Shown piece after piece: positions 47,694 to 61,873 of a stretch of 64,000 nucleotides of DNA (the stretch's first letter is position 1; each line of letters starts with the position of its first letter). The notes under the pieces were generated by a model. It was not told the origin of the DNA. It ran no database searches and worked only from the letters and a program-made list of their open reading frames with translations. The translations under genes and the position numbers were made by a program. Origin of the DNA: Clitopilus passeckerianus (Eukaryota > Basidiomycota > Agaricomycetes > Agaricales > Entolomataceae); NCBI GenBank assembly GCA_944990035.1, contig CALYLX010000035.1, positions 310,001 to 374,000 on the forward strand, written 5' to 3'.

Positions 47694-50600
47694 ATGGCCA
47701 GAGTTACCAGGAATTCTGCTAGAAATGCAGCACCATCTCCATCGCCCTCTGAAAGCAACGTTTCTCCAATTTTTAGTGCTCATACCTCGGTCGTCAGTGG
47801 TGAAACACCCGCAACTTCGGACGTGGAAGTCGAAATCAAAGTGGCCACAAGAGCAAGTCGCAAGAGAAAGGTTTCTGCTGTCGAAATTGAAGTGGAAGCC
47901 TCCGAAGATGAAGACGAAGTGGTACAGAAGCCCACGAAGCGGCGCAGAGCTGTCGCAAAAGCCGCGTTTGTTGAGATACCCTTCAGCTCGTTGCCAGGCA
48001 AAGCAAAATCGACGGTGAGCTCTGAGTAATCGCTTGAAAGAACCTTCAATTCGAACAAGAAACATAGAAACGAACCGCTACTTTAAACCAAACCAAAGGC
48101 CGTGCCCGTGCTAAAGCGTCGGTGCAAGAAGATGATGACAGCGAAGACGCTCCAGACGCCAGCCGCGAACCCAGTGATGACGAAGACCCCATTATTGAAG
48201 AATCTGACGATAGTGGCTCTGAGTTCATGGCTTCCGACGTTGATGACGACGTAGCAGACAGCTCTGAGGACGAAGCGATTATGGTTGCGGCTGCTGTTGA
48301 GATGTCAATCAACTCCGCCCGCCCAAGTGTCGCCAGCTCCTCATCCGTCCGCCTTCCTTCTGTCAACTCGGAGGCAGCTAAGCGTGCCGCTGCCGCGGAA
48401 CGTCGACTTTCTAGACGAAACAAGAATATAGATGTAGACGATACCCCCCAAGACGACTTCGAAATGGCTTCTGAAGACGACGCTAGCGCTTCCGAGGATG
48501 AGTCGGATGCACCCCTCTCAAAGAAGGGTAAAGGGAAAGGAAAGGCCAAAGCAAAGGCTGTGCCTCCTCCTCCTGAACCTCCCAAGGAATTCAAGACCAT
48601 GAAGGAGATCCGCCAGTGGCGCAGGGAGCAACGTCAAGCAGCCAACGCTGCGAAGAAGGCCAATAAAAAGGAGGAAATGGCTCTCCGACGCAAGCTGGGC
48701 CGCAAACTTACACAGGCATGTCGTTTCGTTCTTCCCTTCTGAAGCACCCGGCTAACCTACCATCTTTCAGGGAGAGAAGAACCAAATTGCTTTAGAGAAG
48801 CATCATCCCGAGCTGGTAGATGTTTGGGGTGACGTTGAAGCCAGTATACCGATTGTCAAGCCTACAGTAGGCGAGCAACCTGCTGAGTTGAAACTCACTT
48901 TGTTGCCCTTCCAACGGGAAAGTTTGTCCTGGATGCAGAAACAAGAACAAGGCATCTGGCATGGTGGCATGTTGGCCGTGAGTTCGATTTCTTCTCCGTT
49001 TTCATTCACTTATACATTCAATGTCTAGGATGAGATGGGGTAATTTCTTCGATTCTATGAATACCCCGATACTAATGCCAAACTTTAGCATGGGTAAAAC
49101 TATACAAATGATCTCCCTCTTCGTGTCTGATAAAGCTCGACCTAACCTTGTTGTTGCGTACGTGCATCACAATCCAAATCTTTGAACCTGTCAATGACCC
49201 CGTTTTGTATTAGGCCAACCGTTGCTATTATGCAGTGGCGCAATGAACTTACCACCCATACCGATACCCTCAAGGTCCTTGTCTGGCACGGTGCCTCTAG
49301 GGAATCCAATATCAAGGAACTCAAGAAATACGATGTCGTACGTTCTTCCTCCCATCATAACCCCACTCGAAGTCTGAACCCATGTACAGGTGCTTACTAC
49401 CTACGCTGTGCTCGAGAGTTGCTACCGCAAGCAACACAGCGGGTTCAAGCGCAAGGACATGATAGTCAAGGAGAAATCACCCGTACATGAAGTCAAGTGG
49501 CACCGCATTGTTGTATGTTGTCTACATTCCTTATTCCCATGCCTTGGCTCATTTGTCCCTGCTCGCAGCTGGACGAAGCCCATAACATCAAAGAGCGCTC
49601 TACCAACACCGCTAAGGCTGCATTCAACCTCAAGAGCAACTACAAATGGTGTCTTTCGGGAACACCACTGCAGAATCGAGTGGGCGAGCTCTACAGCTTG
49701 GTCAGGTTCTTGGGCGGTGATCCGTTCAGTTATTACTTCTGTGAGTGCGCTGCTTGCGTTATTTGTGCTGAGGGACTGAATGAGGTTTCAGGCAAGCAGT
49801 GCGACTGCAAGAGTCTTCACTGGAAATTCTCGGACAAGAGGACTTGTGATGGTATGTTCTTCTTGTCTACCCTCGAAAAGGCTGCTCGCTAACTGACGTA
49901 AAACAGACTGTGGACACAGCCCGATGCAACATACCTGTTTCTGGAATAACGAGATCCTTACTCCTATCCAAAAATTCGGTATGCAGGGCACTGGGAAGCC
50001 AGCGTTCAAGAAGCTCAAGATTTTGTTGGATAGGATGATGTTGCGTCGTACTAAGGTGGGCTTCCTGTGTAATTGCCGTCGTTTCTGCATCCATGTTAAT
50101 TCTGTTGCCCGCAGTTGCAACGTGCAGATGACCTGGGCCTGCCTCCCCGAACCGTCATCGTTCGTAGAGACTACTTTAGCCCTGAGGAGAAGGAGCTGTA
50201 CCTCTCGCTGTTCTCAGACGCGAAGAGGCAGTTTACTACCTACCTTGATTCAGGAACTGTTCTTAACAGTAAGTTTCCCTGCTAAATGTGACTGCTGTTT
50301 TTACTCATTGGCGATTACAGATTATTCCAATATTTTCAGCTTGTAAGCTTACGCACCTACACCTGCAGCTAGGCACGTTGACTAAATTTCCGTCTCACCA
50401 GGCTCACCCGCATGCGTCAAATGGCTTGCCACCCGGACCTCGTCATCCGCTCCAAAACCAACGCCTCCAAGTTCATTGAAGATGTCGGCGAAGCGACCGT
50501 TTGCCGTCTCTGTAATGACATAGCAGAAGATGCAATCCAGAGCAAGTGCCGCCACATCTTCGACAGGGAGTGTATCAAGCAGTACCTCGAGGCTGCTTTA

Positions 50601-51603
50601 GAAGACCAGGTTTGTTCACTCTCCAAACCTCCCTGTACACCAATACTCATGACGTTCCCCACAGCCCGCCTGCCCAGTTTGTCACCTTCCATTGACGATT
50701 GACCTCGAAGCTCCAGCGCTCGAACTTGCTGAGAATATCGATGCCGGTCCTACCGCTCGTCAGGGTATCCTTGGTCGGCTCAACCTTGACACGTGGAGGA
50801 GCTCGACGAAGATTGAAGCACTTGTTGAGGAGTTGAGTAATCTGAGGAGACAGGAGAGCACGACGAAGTCGATCGTGTTCAGCCAGTTCGTCAACTTTTT
50901 GGACCTGATCGCGTTTAGGCTGCAGAGAGCTGGGTTTAACGTGAGTTGCTTGTGGGTTTGGTGGAATCGTGGAACTCGGTGGCTGATTATGTGTAATAGA
51001 TTTGTCGATTGGAGGGAACGATGAGTCCTCAGGCCAGAGATGCCACGATTCAACATTTCAGTACGTTTCCTCTCGTTTGGCTAGCTAAGCTATGGGCTGA
51101 TCTTGTTGGTAGTGAAAAATGTCGATGTTACGGTCTTCCTCGTCTCGCTCAAAGCTGGAGGTGTTGCTCTTAACCTTACGGAAGCATCGAGGGTCTACCT
51201 CATGGACAGCTGGTGGAATCCTGCTGTTGAATTCCGTACGTCCTCTTAGTTTGCTCTATCCTACTATCCTTCATTGAACTTTGGCTTGCAGAGGCGATGG
51301 ACCGTATTCATCGACTTGGTCAGAAGCGACCTGTTCAAGCTATTAAGCTTGTTGTCGAGGATAGTATCGAGAGTAGGATCGTTCAGTTGCAGGAGAAGAA
51401 GAGCGCTATGGTAGACGCTACCCTTTCAAGCGACGATTCTGCTATGGGAAGGTTGACCCCTGAAGACGTGAGTGTTGGTGATCCTTTGCAAGATGTTGAA
51501 CACTGACACCCTTCCTTTCTTCTGCAGTTGGGTTTCCTCTTTAGAGTGAGTATTCTCGAACTATTTGCCTTATATCTTCTAACTTTCGTTTCTCTAGTTG
51601 TAA
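47694..51603 (+). CDS. RAD16: RAD16-type SNF2/RING DNA repair ATPase
   Basis: Homologue of yeast Rad16, which with Rad7 drives global-genome nucleotide excision repair by translocating on DNA and ubiquitylating factors. About 18 exons spell roughly 975 residues from [19 protein letters not shown] to LGFLFRL. N-terminal 320 residues: basic and acidic disordered region ([29 protein letters not shown]). Then the SNF2 motor: [25 protein letters not shown] with Walker A split by an intron, LDEAHNIKE (motif II), [14 protein letters not shown], and [11 protein letters not shown] with CGH (zinc insert). The C3HC4 RING runs from CRLC to CRHIF...CPVC at about 718-760. The C-terminal motor carries [24 protein letters not shown] and [13 protein letters not shown]. 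One intron, after LGRKLTQ at 48715, starts with GC (GCATGT). It starts 186 bp from the F-box relic, divergently. Confidence 0.96.
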
Positions 51604-52003
51604 TCCTTTAATGGATGTACTTTCAATTACTACCGAATTATTATCTTATTGCTCATGTAAATTGTTTATTTAAACTACTGTAGACTTGTTAAAATCGGAG
51701 TTCCGTGAACCACCAAACTTTAAACATGAAATCACGAATATTCTCGCTTGACTAGAGGCCATTGTGCTTCTGAAGGCCTCGACCACTAAAGCCCGCACTC
51801 TGATTGGCCGGGGCGAATCACATGCTCTGAGAAATTGCCAAATATGGGTATCGACGTGTGCCAAGTTGCCGGGGAAGGTACCCGGTCATTCAGAATCACC
51901 TTCCCCGGGTCGGTCAGCGCTCCAGCTGGTTCAGCAGGACCTAAGTCGAGTGCAACGTTCATTTCTTATTCGTCAACGTCGAGGACCATAACAGCAGCAG
52001 AAA
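51604..52003. other. Intergenic, 0.4 kb
   Basis: 3' end of RAD16 (AT-rich, 51604-51700) and promoter of the next + strand gene. No other feature seen. Confidence 0.5.
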
Positions 52004-54196
52004 ATGGCAGTAGTCAAAGAATTTAGCCTAGAGGAAGTGGCCAAGGTACTTCTCTGTTGAAGCAAGCAACGGTTGATAGTAGCTAACATAGGACTCTTTA
52101 GCATAATAAAGAGGGCGATCTTGTGAGTGTTCATGACTTTGATGTAAGCATGTTGTTGAAACGACGTTTAACAGTGGGTGGTCATCGACTCAAAGGTCTT
52201 TGACCTATCCAAGTTCGCCGGAATGCACCCAGGTGGTGAGAGCGTGCTCTTCGCTGAATCGATAGGTTCGTGAATTTCGGACCATCTACAACCTCGAACT
52301 CGACCTTATAAACGCTCTAAAGCTGGGAAGGATGCAACGCAGGCCTTCTTCTCCCTTCACAGACACGAAGTCTTGCTCCGACCGCAGTACAGACGCCTGC
52401 AGATAGGCAAAATCGTAGGACAGGAAGAGACCATCAAACCGCTCGCCGCTGGGGAATTGAGCAAGGTTCCCTATGCTGAACCTACATGGTTGACCCAGGG
52501 ATACTACAGTGCATACTATAGCGAGAGTCATAGGAGATTCCAGAAGGAAGTGAGGAAGTTCTTCATGGAGGTCGTTGCCCCCGAAAGCGTAAAGTGTGAG
52601 GACAATGGCAAGAGGATCAGCCAGGAGGTTGTCGATAAGATGGCGTAAGTGGGGTTCGTGCGCCCAGGAAGCAGGATACTAATATGTTGACTGCAGTGAG
52701 GCCAACATTATCGCAATGCGACTTGGGCCAGGCAAGCATTTGAAAGGACGGACGTTGATGAGTGGCGCTGTCAAACCTGAAGAGTTTGACTATTTCCACG
52801 AGGTGCTTATTATTGTTCCCTTCTACCCACTACCATTCCTAATTGGCGTCTTCAGGCTATCGTCCACAACGAGCTCGCACGTGTCAGCTCCCGAGCTGTC
52901 GTTGACGGTCTCCTTGCAGGTCTAGTCATCGGTCTTCCACCCGTCCTAAACTACGGCACCCCAGAACTTGCCCAGAAGGTTGTCCCAGACGTATGTTCTT
53001 TCTCCAGCCATGATAATCGCCTGGGCTCAATTATTATTTAGTGCCTAGCAGGGAAGAAATACATTGCCCTAGCCATCTCAGAAGCTTTCGCTGGAAGTGA
53101 TGTCAGTGGTTTGCAAACCACCGCCGTAAGGGATGGAGATCACTGGGTCGTCACTGGGACTAAGAAGTTTGTCTGAATTTTATCCACTGCTGTATTAACC
53201 CTGACAATACCTACGCAGGTGGATCACAAACGGCACATTCGCTGACTACTTCACAACCGGATGCAAAACAGAAACTGGATTCACCGTGCTTCTTATTCCT
53301 CGCGGTCCAGGTGTCGAGACCAAGCAGATCAAAACCGCCTATTCCTCCGTTGCTGGCACTGCCTTCGTCACTTTCGATAAAGTGAGAGTGCCTGTGGGCA
53401 ATACACTTGGAGAGGTTGGGAAGGGGATGAATGTTATCTTGAGCAACTTTAATCACGAGAGGTGGATGGTTTGTGCGACGAGTATCTCGGCGCAGAGGCT
53501 GATTGTCGAAGAGTGTTTGAAGTGCGTTCGTTTTCCTTGTTTGTCGTTACCGGAGTAGCTGAGGACATTTCCCCGATACAGGTGGGGAACTCAACGACAC
53601 GTCTTTGGGAAACCCTTGACTTCCCAGGCTGTGATCAGGGCGAAGTTGGCGGCTATGATCTCACGGGTAGAAGCATGCCAGAATTGGTTTGAGAGTATCA
53701 CTTTCCAGATGAACAATGTCGGTCCCCTTCTTCTCTTTCTGATACACTATGTCTGAATTTGTGTTTTGCTTCTGATAGATGTCCTACAAGGAGATGAGCG
53801 ATAAGTTGGCTGGGCCTATCGGATTACTCAAACAGTACGTTCCATCCTACCTTTCGTGCTTCCTTTCGGAAACAATCCTGACATACACTTCTGACAGGTT
53901 CGTCTCACGAACAGCCCGCGAAACCGCCGAAGATGCCACTCAAATTTTCGGAGGCCGTGCCCTTACAGTGACAGGAATGGGTAAACTAATTGAGAACGTG
54001 CGTTACCATTCATTCACCTATCTTTCTTGCATCTATCTTTGGGAGCAACATGGCTAACGGCATCTACGCACGTTTTATCTTACAGTACCACCGAACGTCG
54101 GGTTTCGATGCGATCCTTGCTGGTGCGGAAGATGTTCTGGGAGATCTTGGTGTCAGGCAAGCGTTGAAGAAGATGCCGAAGGAGGCGAAGCTGTAG
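52004..54196 (+). CDS. Cytochrome b5-acyl-CoA dehydrogenase fusion protein
   Basis: N-terminal cytochrome b5-like heme domain (MAVVKEFSLEEVAKHNKEGDL, WVVIDSKVFDLSKF, heme motif HPGG, second axial His in SLHRHEVL) joined to a full acyl-CoA dehydrogenase. Landmarks of the latter: RRFQKEVRKFFMEVVAPES, AIVHNELARVSSRAVVDG, AISEAFAGSDVSGLQTTA (FAD/substrate signature), WITNGTFADYF, VGKGMNVILSNFNHERW, FGKPLTSQAVIRAKLA, and ATQIFGGRALTVTGMGKL with the second ACAD signature. About 10 exons, ending KKMPKEAKL. The catalytic Glu position cannot be assigned with certainty by eye. This architecture is known from fungi. The b5 domain may take electrons in place of, or besides, ETF. No mitochondrial presequence is visible, so peroxisomal or cytosolic placement is possible, but KL at the end is not a full PTS1. 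Confidence 0.93.
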
Positions 54197-55243
54197 GGAG
54201 GCTAGGGCTTTCCTGTAATGTAGGGAGGGGCAGATCTATTTGTCGATTAATCCAGGGTCTAACAATGCATATGTGTCTACAAGAGCTTCCGTGAGGTGTG
54301 GCAACGAGGTTGTGGCGCACAGCTAGAACTCGGAGCCTTTTGGCGGCGTATGTTGAGAGCATACGTTGTGACGTTTAATTGTGACTGACTCTATAGTTTG
54401 TATTTTACCTCCGGGCTAATTCTGCTACCGACGAAGGCGGTAGTAGACGATAATAAATCCTGTCACAAACCACTGATAGCCACTCCCGGTCGTCATTTCG
54501 TGATACAGATCGTGTGGCGCAGGAAATCAAGTGATTCGTGCTATTAAAGTTGCATTCGTCCTCGGTCAGTTTTCTCTACAAACCTCAGCTATCTAGCCTT
54601 GAGGATTCGGAGTCATTTAAATGTGGATAAGTTAAGACTCATCTCAGTGTGGCGTTATGGTATCATCATTATCAGCGTCGTTTGCCTTAGATCCGAGGAC
54701 ATGATACATCCAAGCTACGATTAGATTGGCGCCCATTAAGCCATTTCATCAATTGGACTCGGAGGAGCCTCACAAATGCAACGAGGACGTTGGGTGACGG
54801 CAGACGTCGTCATACCTGCCAGGGAGATAACGAAGGCCGGCCAAGCCCCTGCATCAACGGAGATATTTCGACCAGAGCATTGGACTGGATAACGCAAGCA
54901 ATTTCGATTCGGTTGTTGACTTCGGGGGCCCGATTGTTGAGATCTACCCAGATATGTGCCTCGCCGCGGCGTCGAAGCGTTCAGCAGGGATGCCGATCAA
55001 CATGCAGCCTGTTGAAGTCTTCATCGCCGGCGGGCAGCCAGCGCCACAAAGAATACTTCATATCGAATGTTTTCCGAGTGGTGTATTATCAGGGACACGA
55101 GGTCCATAGTTTTGGACGTTCCTTGGCGAAGAAAGGAAGGGTAGAGAGGCAGTAGTCGTCGATAGTAAAGCCATCACGGGGGCTGTTAGTCAGTAAAGCT
55201 CAGTGTCAAACAAATAAATGGTCTTTTGTTTACAACGACGACT
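54197..55243. other. 1-kb spacer with a coding-like open stretch
   Basis: No complete gene. From 54831 to 55109 (+) a frame of about 92 codons is open and looks coding, with many third-position G or C (reads VVDFGGPIVEIYPDMCLAAA, then PINMQPVEVFIAGGQPAPQ). It has no early ATG and no recognised domain. It may be the last exon or a leftover of a gene. The remainder (54197-54780) looks like 3' UTR and promoter sequence. Confidence 0.35.
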
Positions 55244-56032
<789 letters not shown>

Positions 56033-56224
56033 TTAATTACCGCTAGCAGCCTAAAATATCCGAAGTCACCAAAAGTCAACCTCTCCGTCGCTGAGAATGA
56101 CCCCATCATGTGCTACAAATAAGGAGGGCACAAAAGTAAAACCAACCCGTGCTAATAAATGTCCATAGAATACCCAGAGTAAGAGACAGAGCTAAATTCC
56201 CCGAAAATGTCCCCCGGAAGCAAC

Positions 56225-59200
56225 TTAAAGAGATGAACCCTTGAGAGTGTCCTTCCATACCAAGCCCAAAGATTGGGCTACAAAACCCCACTTGTCAGCT
56301 GACTCTTGGATCCTGATCGCAGTGGTGAGCCTAAATCAAGAACAAGGGCTTTAAAAAACTCACCTCTTTTCTGTCGATTTGCCAGCCCCGTGTCCAGCCT
56401 TCTTATCCACTCGGAGAAGCAGAGGGTGAGGGTTTTGAGGGAGAGTGTGCTGAAGTGTCGCCGCGAGCTTGAACGAGTGCATTGGCACGACGCGATCATC
56501 ATCTACTCGGAAATGAGCTTCGTACACTTGACAAATTGAGCGTCTACTCACGATCGGCGGTCAAAAGTAGCGTCGGGGGTAGTGTCTTCTTAGGATTAAC
56601 GTTGTGCACGGGAGACAGGGGGTAGATGAAATCGAATTCCTTTGGGTCATCAGGGTCACCATAGTCACTCGTCCATGCCTTGCCTAAAGCGGAAATGCGG
56701 TGAAAACCAGACCACGGAAAACCTGAGCAGCAATCACGTACCGATGGTGAATTTCGAGAACTGGGCAAAATTTCTGATTAGTCGTCAGATGAGGTGGTGG
56801 CCAGGTGCGGACATACCTTGAGGAGATCCATGACTCCTACATCTGCAACTGCGGCTCCAAAAGTACCCTCAGGGGCGCGGTTTATGCATGCCCCCACCAG
56901 CAGACCTGATAATTCAATTGGATCCGGAGCAAGTCTCAGCGAGGGGATAACGAACCTCCATTCGATCCGCCATTAATAGCAACTTTTCCTGCGCCCGCGT
57001 ATTTATTCTTCACGAGGTATTCCCTGGAATAGATGGGTTTAAATGAGGGTCATATTTGGATCAAGACTGAATAGAACTCACGTTGCAGCAATGAAGTCGT
57101 CGAAGCAGTTGTGCTTGCGCTCCTTGGTCCCGGCTAGATGCCAGTCCTCACCGAACTCTGCGCCTCCTCGAATGTTTGGTACAGCGAGGACGGCACTGTA
57201 GACTTGCAGGAATGACATGAGTGTCGGGCTGAAGAAAGGGTTGATAGACACGCTGAAGCCGCCGTAGCCTATTTTCGTAATCCATGTCAGGGATCTGCCC
57301 TATAACGAATAAGCCCTTCGCAACACACCGTATTGCAAAGCAGGAGCCGTCCCGTCGAATTTTGTGTCTTTATGACGGACGATGAACATGGGAACCTTGG
57401 TTCCGTCCTTACTGGGATACCAAACCTGTCAGAAATATCAGTTCGCATCGCAAATAGAATCGCCATCGATAGATTCAGACATACCTGAAGCGCTTCAAAG
57501 TCATCGGGTTTCAAACCGTTGACAGTAGTCGATCGGTATGTGCTTGTCCATCGTTGTCCCTCAGGGGCCGTGAAGTCATAGCGAGCGATTGTCCCAGGGG
57601 TATTGAAGCTCGTCATTGTGACAAATAGATGGGCATGCTTCTCCTCGCCAGAAACAGAGGCAGAGCCAACGAAGTCGGGAGCCAAGCGAGTAAGTTGTTT
57701 GCCCGCCTTGTTGTAAAGATAGATCTCGTCCTTGACCTGAAGTAACTCGCTCAGCGATTGTGCTTAACCAAGATGACCGTGAACTTACATCGCGCTTGTA
57801 TACGAGAGCCAGGTAGTCTTTATTGACGCAGCGTACCGAGCCCAATGTCGCTTTGGGATCTTCAGGGATGAGATCCCGGAATTTCGGTACATCGGCTGAC
57901 ACATCGACTGTTACCAGCTTGTTCTGCGGCGCGTTCGCATTCGTGGACAAGTAGAAGACAGGGCCATCGTTGGTGATCCTTGGCGTATATTTAGTCGAAG
58001 GAGAGTGAGAGAAAAGGAATAGGAAGGCTCACAGGTTGTACTCGGACTCGAACTCGTTGACGACCTTCTTCCACGCGATGTTGGGGCCAATCTTGTTCTT
58101 GGTGAGATCGGCGACCCAGAAGAGGTTTTTCTGTTCATTCCGTAGAAGTGGATCAGTTAATCCGTGAATCAAATCAATGAGAGACGAACTCACCCTTCCA
58201 CTGTCGCGTGAGACGTACATGATCAAATACTTCCCATCTTCCGTAACTTCGGCACTCCACATCCATTCGGGATTCGCCTTGTCGCTATGGATGAGGATAT
58301 CATCCACTGGAGAGCGAAGTGTTCATGAGTTGTAGTTGAGGAGCCAGTGCAAAACCGACATACCTTGTGACGTCCCAACGCGGTGGTAGTACAGCATGGC
58401 GTCTTTATCACTGCCGGTCTCGATACCATTGTTGAGTTGACCTTTGGCAGGATATCGCTGAACGAAACAGTTAGAACTGCGGGCAGAACACGGGAGAAAA
58501 TTGACATGCCTGATAGAAAAAGCCTTTCGAGTCTCGCGTCCAAGTGATAGACGAGAACTTCACGTGATGGAGCTCACCCTTGAGCCTGCCGTCGTCCACA
58601 CCGGAAGCTTTACTGGCCCTTGATAAGGGAGATTCCGCAGACCGGATGTATATGGTTGAAAAATCGCTCCCCTGCCACGTAAACGTTTCAGAAATGTTTC
58701 GCGTTCACAAAAGGAAGAGATTTACCGAATAAGAGATACCATAGGCGAAATATTTGCCGTCTTCAGAAAAATCGTAGGTTGACAGAGCAGCAGTACCATC
58801 TTCGGTAAGCACATTGGCCTACGTCACAGGCGATCAAAATCAGCGGAGGTCTCCCCTTTGAAATTAACAAGACTTACGTCAAAAAACACGTCGCCGACGG
58901 CCTCGTCTGGTTGCGAGAAGTCCGGCAGTGACTTGGTTTTAGAACGGAACACGACTGCGCGTCAAATACACGTTATTCTCAGTGTATGACGGCGTTCCTT
59001 GTGCCACATACCTGATTGCGCCTGTAGACCGCTGTTGTAGAACCAGTACCAGTGGCCATCGCCAATGAGAGCAGGAGCAGAGAACTAGGGAGCAACATTC
59101 ATGACACCATCGCGTTGGAGCAACGTAGGAGTTACCTTGGCGTAATCCATGTTGGCGCGGAACACGCCTTCGAGCTTTTCGCGATCCGGATTTTTGTCCA

Positions 59201-59474
59201 GGTACGTCCTCGTGTAGTCCTGCTGGACTGTTGTCCATTTGTCGGTCTCTTCGGAAGATTCCTCGAGCCAATTGTATGGGTCAGCTATCTTTACTTCGCC
59301 TCGAGACGCGCTCTTATAGACATCGACGTGGTCGGACCTGCGAGTGGCAGGGTAAGTTCCAGGAGTCCAGTGGGTTGGCGCCATAGAAGTCGCAGAGGAA
59401 AAAATAGAACGTATATGTAGTTTAAGACCGCGAGTCGTCGAGAAACGCAGATTCTGAACAGCAAAACGCAACAT
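56225..59474 (-). CDS. Prolyl oligopeptidase (S9A family)
   Basis: Serine peptidase cleaving short peptides after proline: a seven-blade beta-propeller filter plus alpha/beta-hydrolase domain. About 17 exons can be followed. The start is [16 protein letters not shown] at 59474, or [16 protein letters not shown] 30 codons later (59384), which fits a usual cytosolic POP better. The extra leader is basic and could be an organelle-targeting variant. Landmarks: [24 protein letters not shown]-type [30 protein letters not shown], then [41 protein letters not shown] with the nucleophile Ser, [24 protein letters not shown] with the catalytic Asp and KAGHGAGKS with the catalytic His. All triad residues are present. 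Specialised POPs that macrocyclise peptides exist in some mushrooms. I saw no precursor peptide gene adjacent, so a housekeeping role is the default. Confidence 0.95.
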
Positions 59475-61873
59475 CCGGAGAATTGGAGATGGCCTTTATA
59501 AGGGAAAAGATGGGATTGCGAGAGGTATTACATAACGCCCGTTTCAGGGGTCCCTCTCATCGCCGGATCGATGAAATTATCACCCTTGAAATGAAGAAAT
59601 GAGCATCCTAAAGATGCAATACGCCTTTCGGACGACGAGATGAAAGATGATCAAAGCGTGAAAGACCTCCGTCAAACCCTGGAGCGGGTCAGGAACCACC
59701 CCGATCGTTCTCGGACCGGTTAGTATCATGAAAACCATCGTGTTCTCGTGCCACGCCGTACAAAATCTGAGGACAAGCTCGCCGCAGAAAACCTGAGCTC
59801 GGCCCAGGTGGAAACGGAAGTATCCTGGATCCCATCGCCGCGTAGAAAGTGTCATGTGGGACCTTTCTTTCTTGCGGCAGGCTCGAATTGGTGGTGAACC
59901 TTCAGGTGCCCGAAGGATTAGGAAAAAACATATCGTGCAGCTGGCCACGGGATCGTCGCATGAACACCGCGGTCCGATAAGATATGGCAGTCCGATTACC
60001 AGATCTAACTAGTTCTGATACCAAGTCCACCCTTGGATTGAACCATGGTTACGAGCACGAGCTATCGCCTGCTGTTCATTAAATATTGCCGAAACTATTC
60101 ATTCTGCCACAAGCTTGACAGTTCGACATAAAACAGCAGGGTGAAAATAACCGGGTCGGTTATGTCGATAGCTTGTGTATGCCCAACACAGGTTATAGGT
60201 TGTAATATACGAAATGAATAGACGTGCAAAATGGATATCCCTAGGAAATGAAGCGTCCAAGGCGAAGTTCTCCGGTCGATTTCCCAAACTCCCCGCGGCA
60301 ATAGGCCACCGAAGGTTGTTCATATGCTCACTAATCATAAACGAACTGCATTTGAGGAGCTAACCGTTGCAAATGCGAAATTAATTGCTGTTCATTATAC
60401 GCCAAATATTAGCGGGTCCTGCTCTAGCCCCCATGCACGACCTTTAATCCCCAGGTTTCTGCGGCCGATTTGACAGGACACTTTTGCAACAGCCACCTCG
60501 GCCGAAGATCGCACCGAAACGTGCTATGTAGACCTACCTGAATGCCATGCACTTTCTGAGTAAACATCTCAGTTTACACAGGGTTGTTGGGATACACGAG
60601 CAACGCCCTGCAGCACGTATCCGACATCGGGAAGATCCTAGGGCTAGGGCAGCTTTTGCCGTGCAAACCATGTCATGGCAGCTGCCTGCCGGCGGGCCAG
60701 GTAAATCTGGATGGTGGAAGAAGACCACACGGTGGACGGATGTCATATGTAGCACCAAATGAGGTTATTAAGATATCATGGGAGTCTTGCACAATCGATG
60801 AGATTTCTAGATCGCTTCGAACTCGTCGCCATTGCAAGCGCGGTGTGTAGCTGCCACCTGATAGCGGCGCGTTCATCATATCCACGGACATGTCGATGTC
60901 GAGAGGTATACACCTGTTGTGTGGATCTGAGTGAAGGAAGGCCAAAATCACGTTTCTTGGGCTGCGCGGACACAGCCTACGGATCGAATAGGCTTTCAAG
61001 GTTGTATTGATCCACGAGCCGAAGAAGTCTTCAGAAGAGAACACGACGCCATCCCATTGGACGATTCCACCTTATTCAAGTTAACCTTTGCTTCGTCGAA
61101 GTACCTTCGCAGATATCGATCGCTGACCTTGAATGTCGATGTGCAGCCAGGAAGGGTGGTCCCGATATCGATGGAATTGTATTGATATGTGCCGCATGGA
61201 GTTCGGGACGGTAGAACCCATGTTGTATACTTGTATAAAAGGTGCCAGACAAAAGCATACGAGATTAGATTCTGGATAAGGTTTTAAAGAAACCACACGG
61301 CCCTTGAATTCCAAGAAAAGCGGGAGCAAAGAGTCCGTCGTGAATCCGGGAATAGCCAGGTACAAAGGTCTGATCCTGGGGAGTTTTTTTTTTAGGATTT
61401 TTGAGATGAAGGTTCTAAACTCCTTTTTCAGCGGAATTTTAGGGATTACCTTCCGCCATTTCGGGTTCCGGAGAGTTTGTTCGCCCAGAAAAGCCTTGGA
61501 AGAGACAGGAGTACTGTGCCTCCAGGCCCGGTGCTGTGAGGTACATACAATAGTGTTTTTAGTACAGATTCAGGAGCAAGGTACAGAAGAGCTGCAGCCA
61601 GGCGAGAAGAGCTATTCTGGCTCCCCTCATTGCGGGGCTTGTCAAGGTACCCCAGTAAAAAGGCGCTCAAGCAGGCCCGCTGAGAACAAACAGAGGGTTT
61701 CAAAGATGGCAATGTTTTCCCACCGACTGGGTACCCATCACGTGCCTCTGAGGTCACTGACGGATCGACACGAAATGCGCGTTTGTCAAGTTCCCAAGTC
61801 ACAGCGAAATTTCCCCTAAGCTCGCCGCTGGTCGCCGTTTCGACCCTGGCCCCAACGACGTTGACCAGTTGAT
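59475..61873. other. 2.4-kb stretch without a recognised gene
   Basis: Divergent space between the peptidase and the mitochondrial carrier. A plus-strand frame of 171 codons (61304-61819) and minus-strand frames (59580-59948, 61446-61928) are open but show no domain, no repeats and no plausible exon chain. A T-run lies near 61385. No transposon signature found. Confidence 0.4.

Noticed and set aside
48046..48600. 184-codon minus-strand Ser-rich frame
   Set aside because: Antisense of the acidic/Ser-rich N-terminus of RAD16.
61304..61819. 171-codon plus-strand frame in the 2.4-kb gap
   Set aside because: No recognisable domain, odd composition and no partner exon; kept only as part of the gap description.
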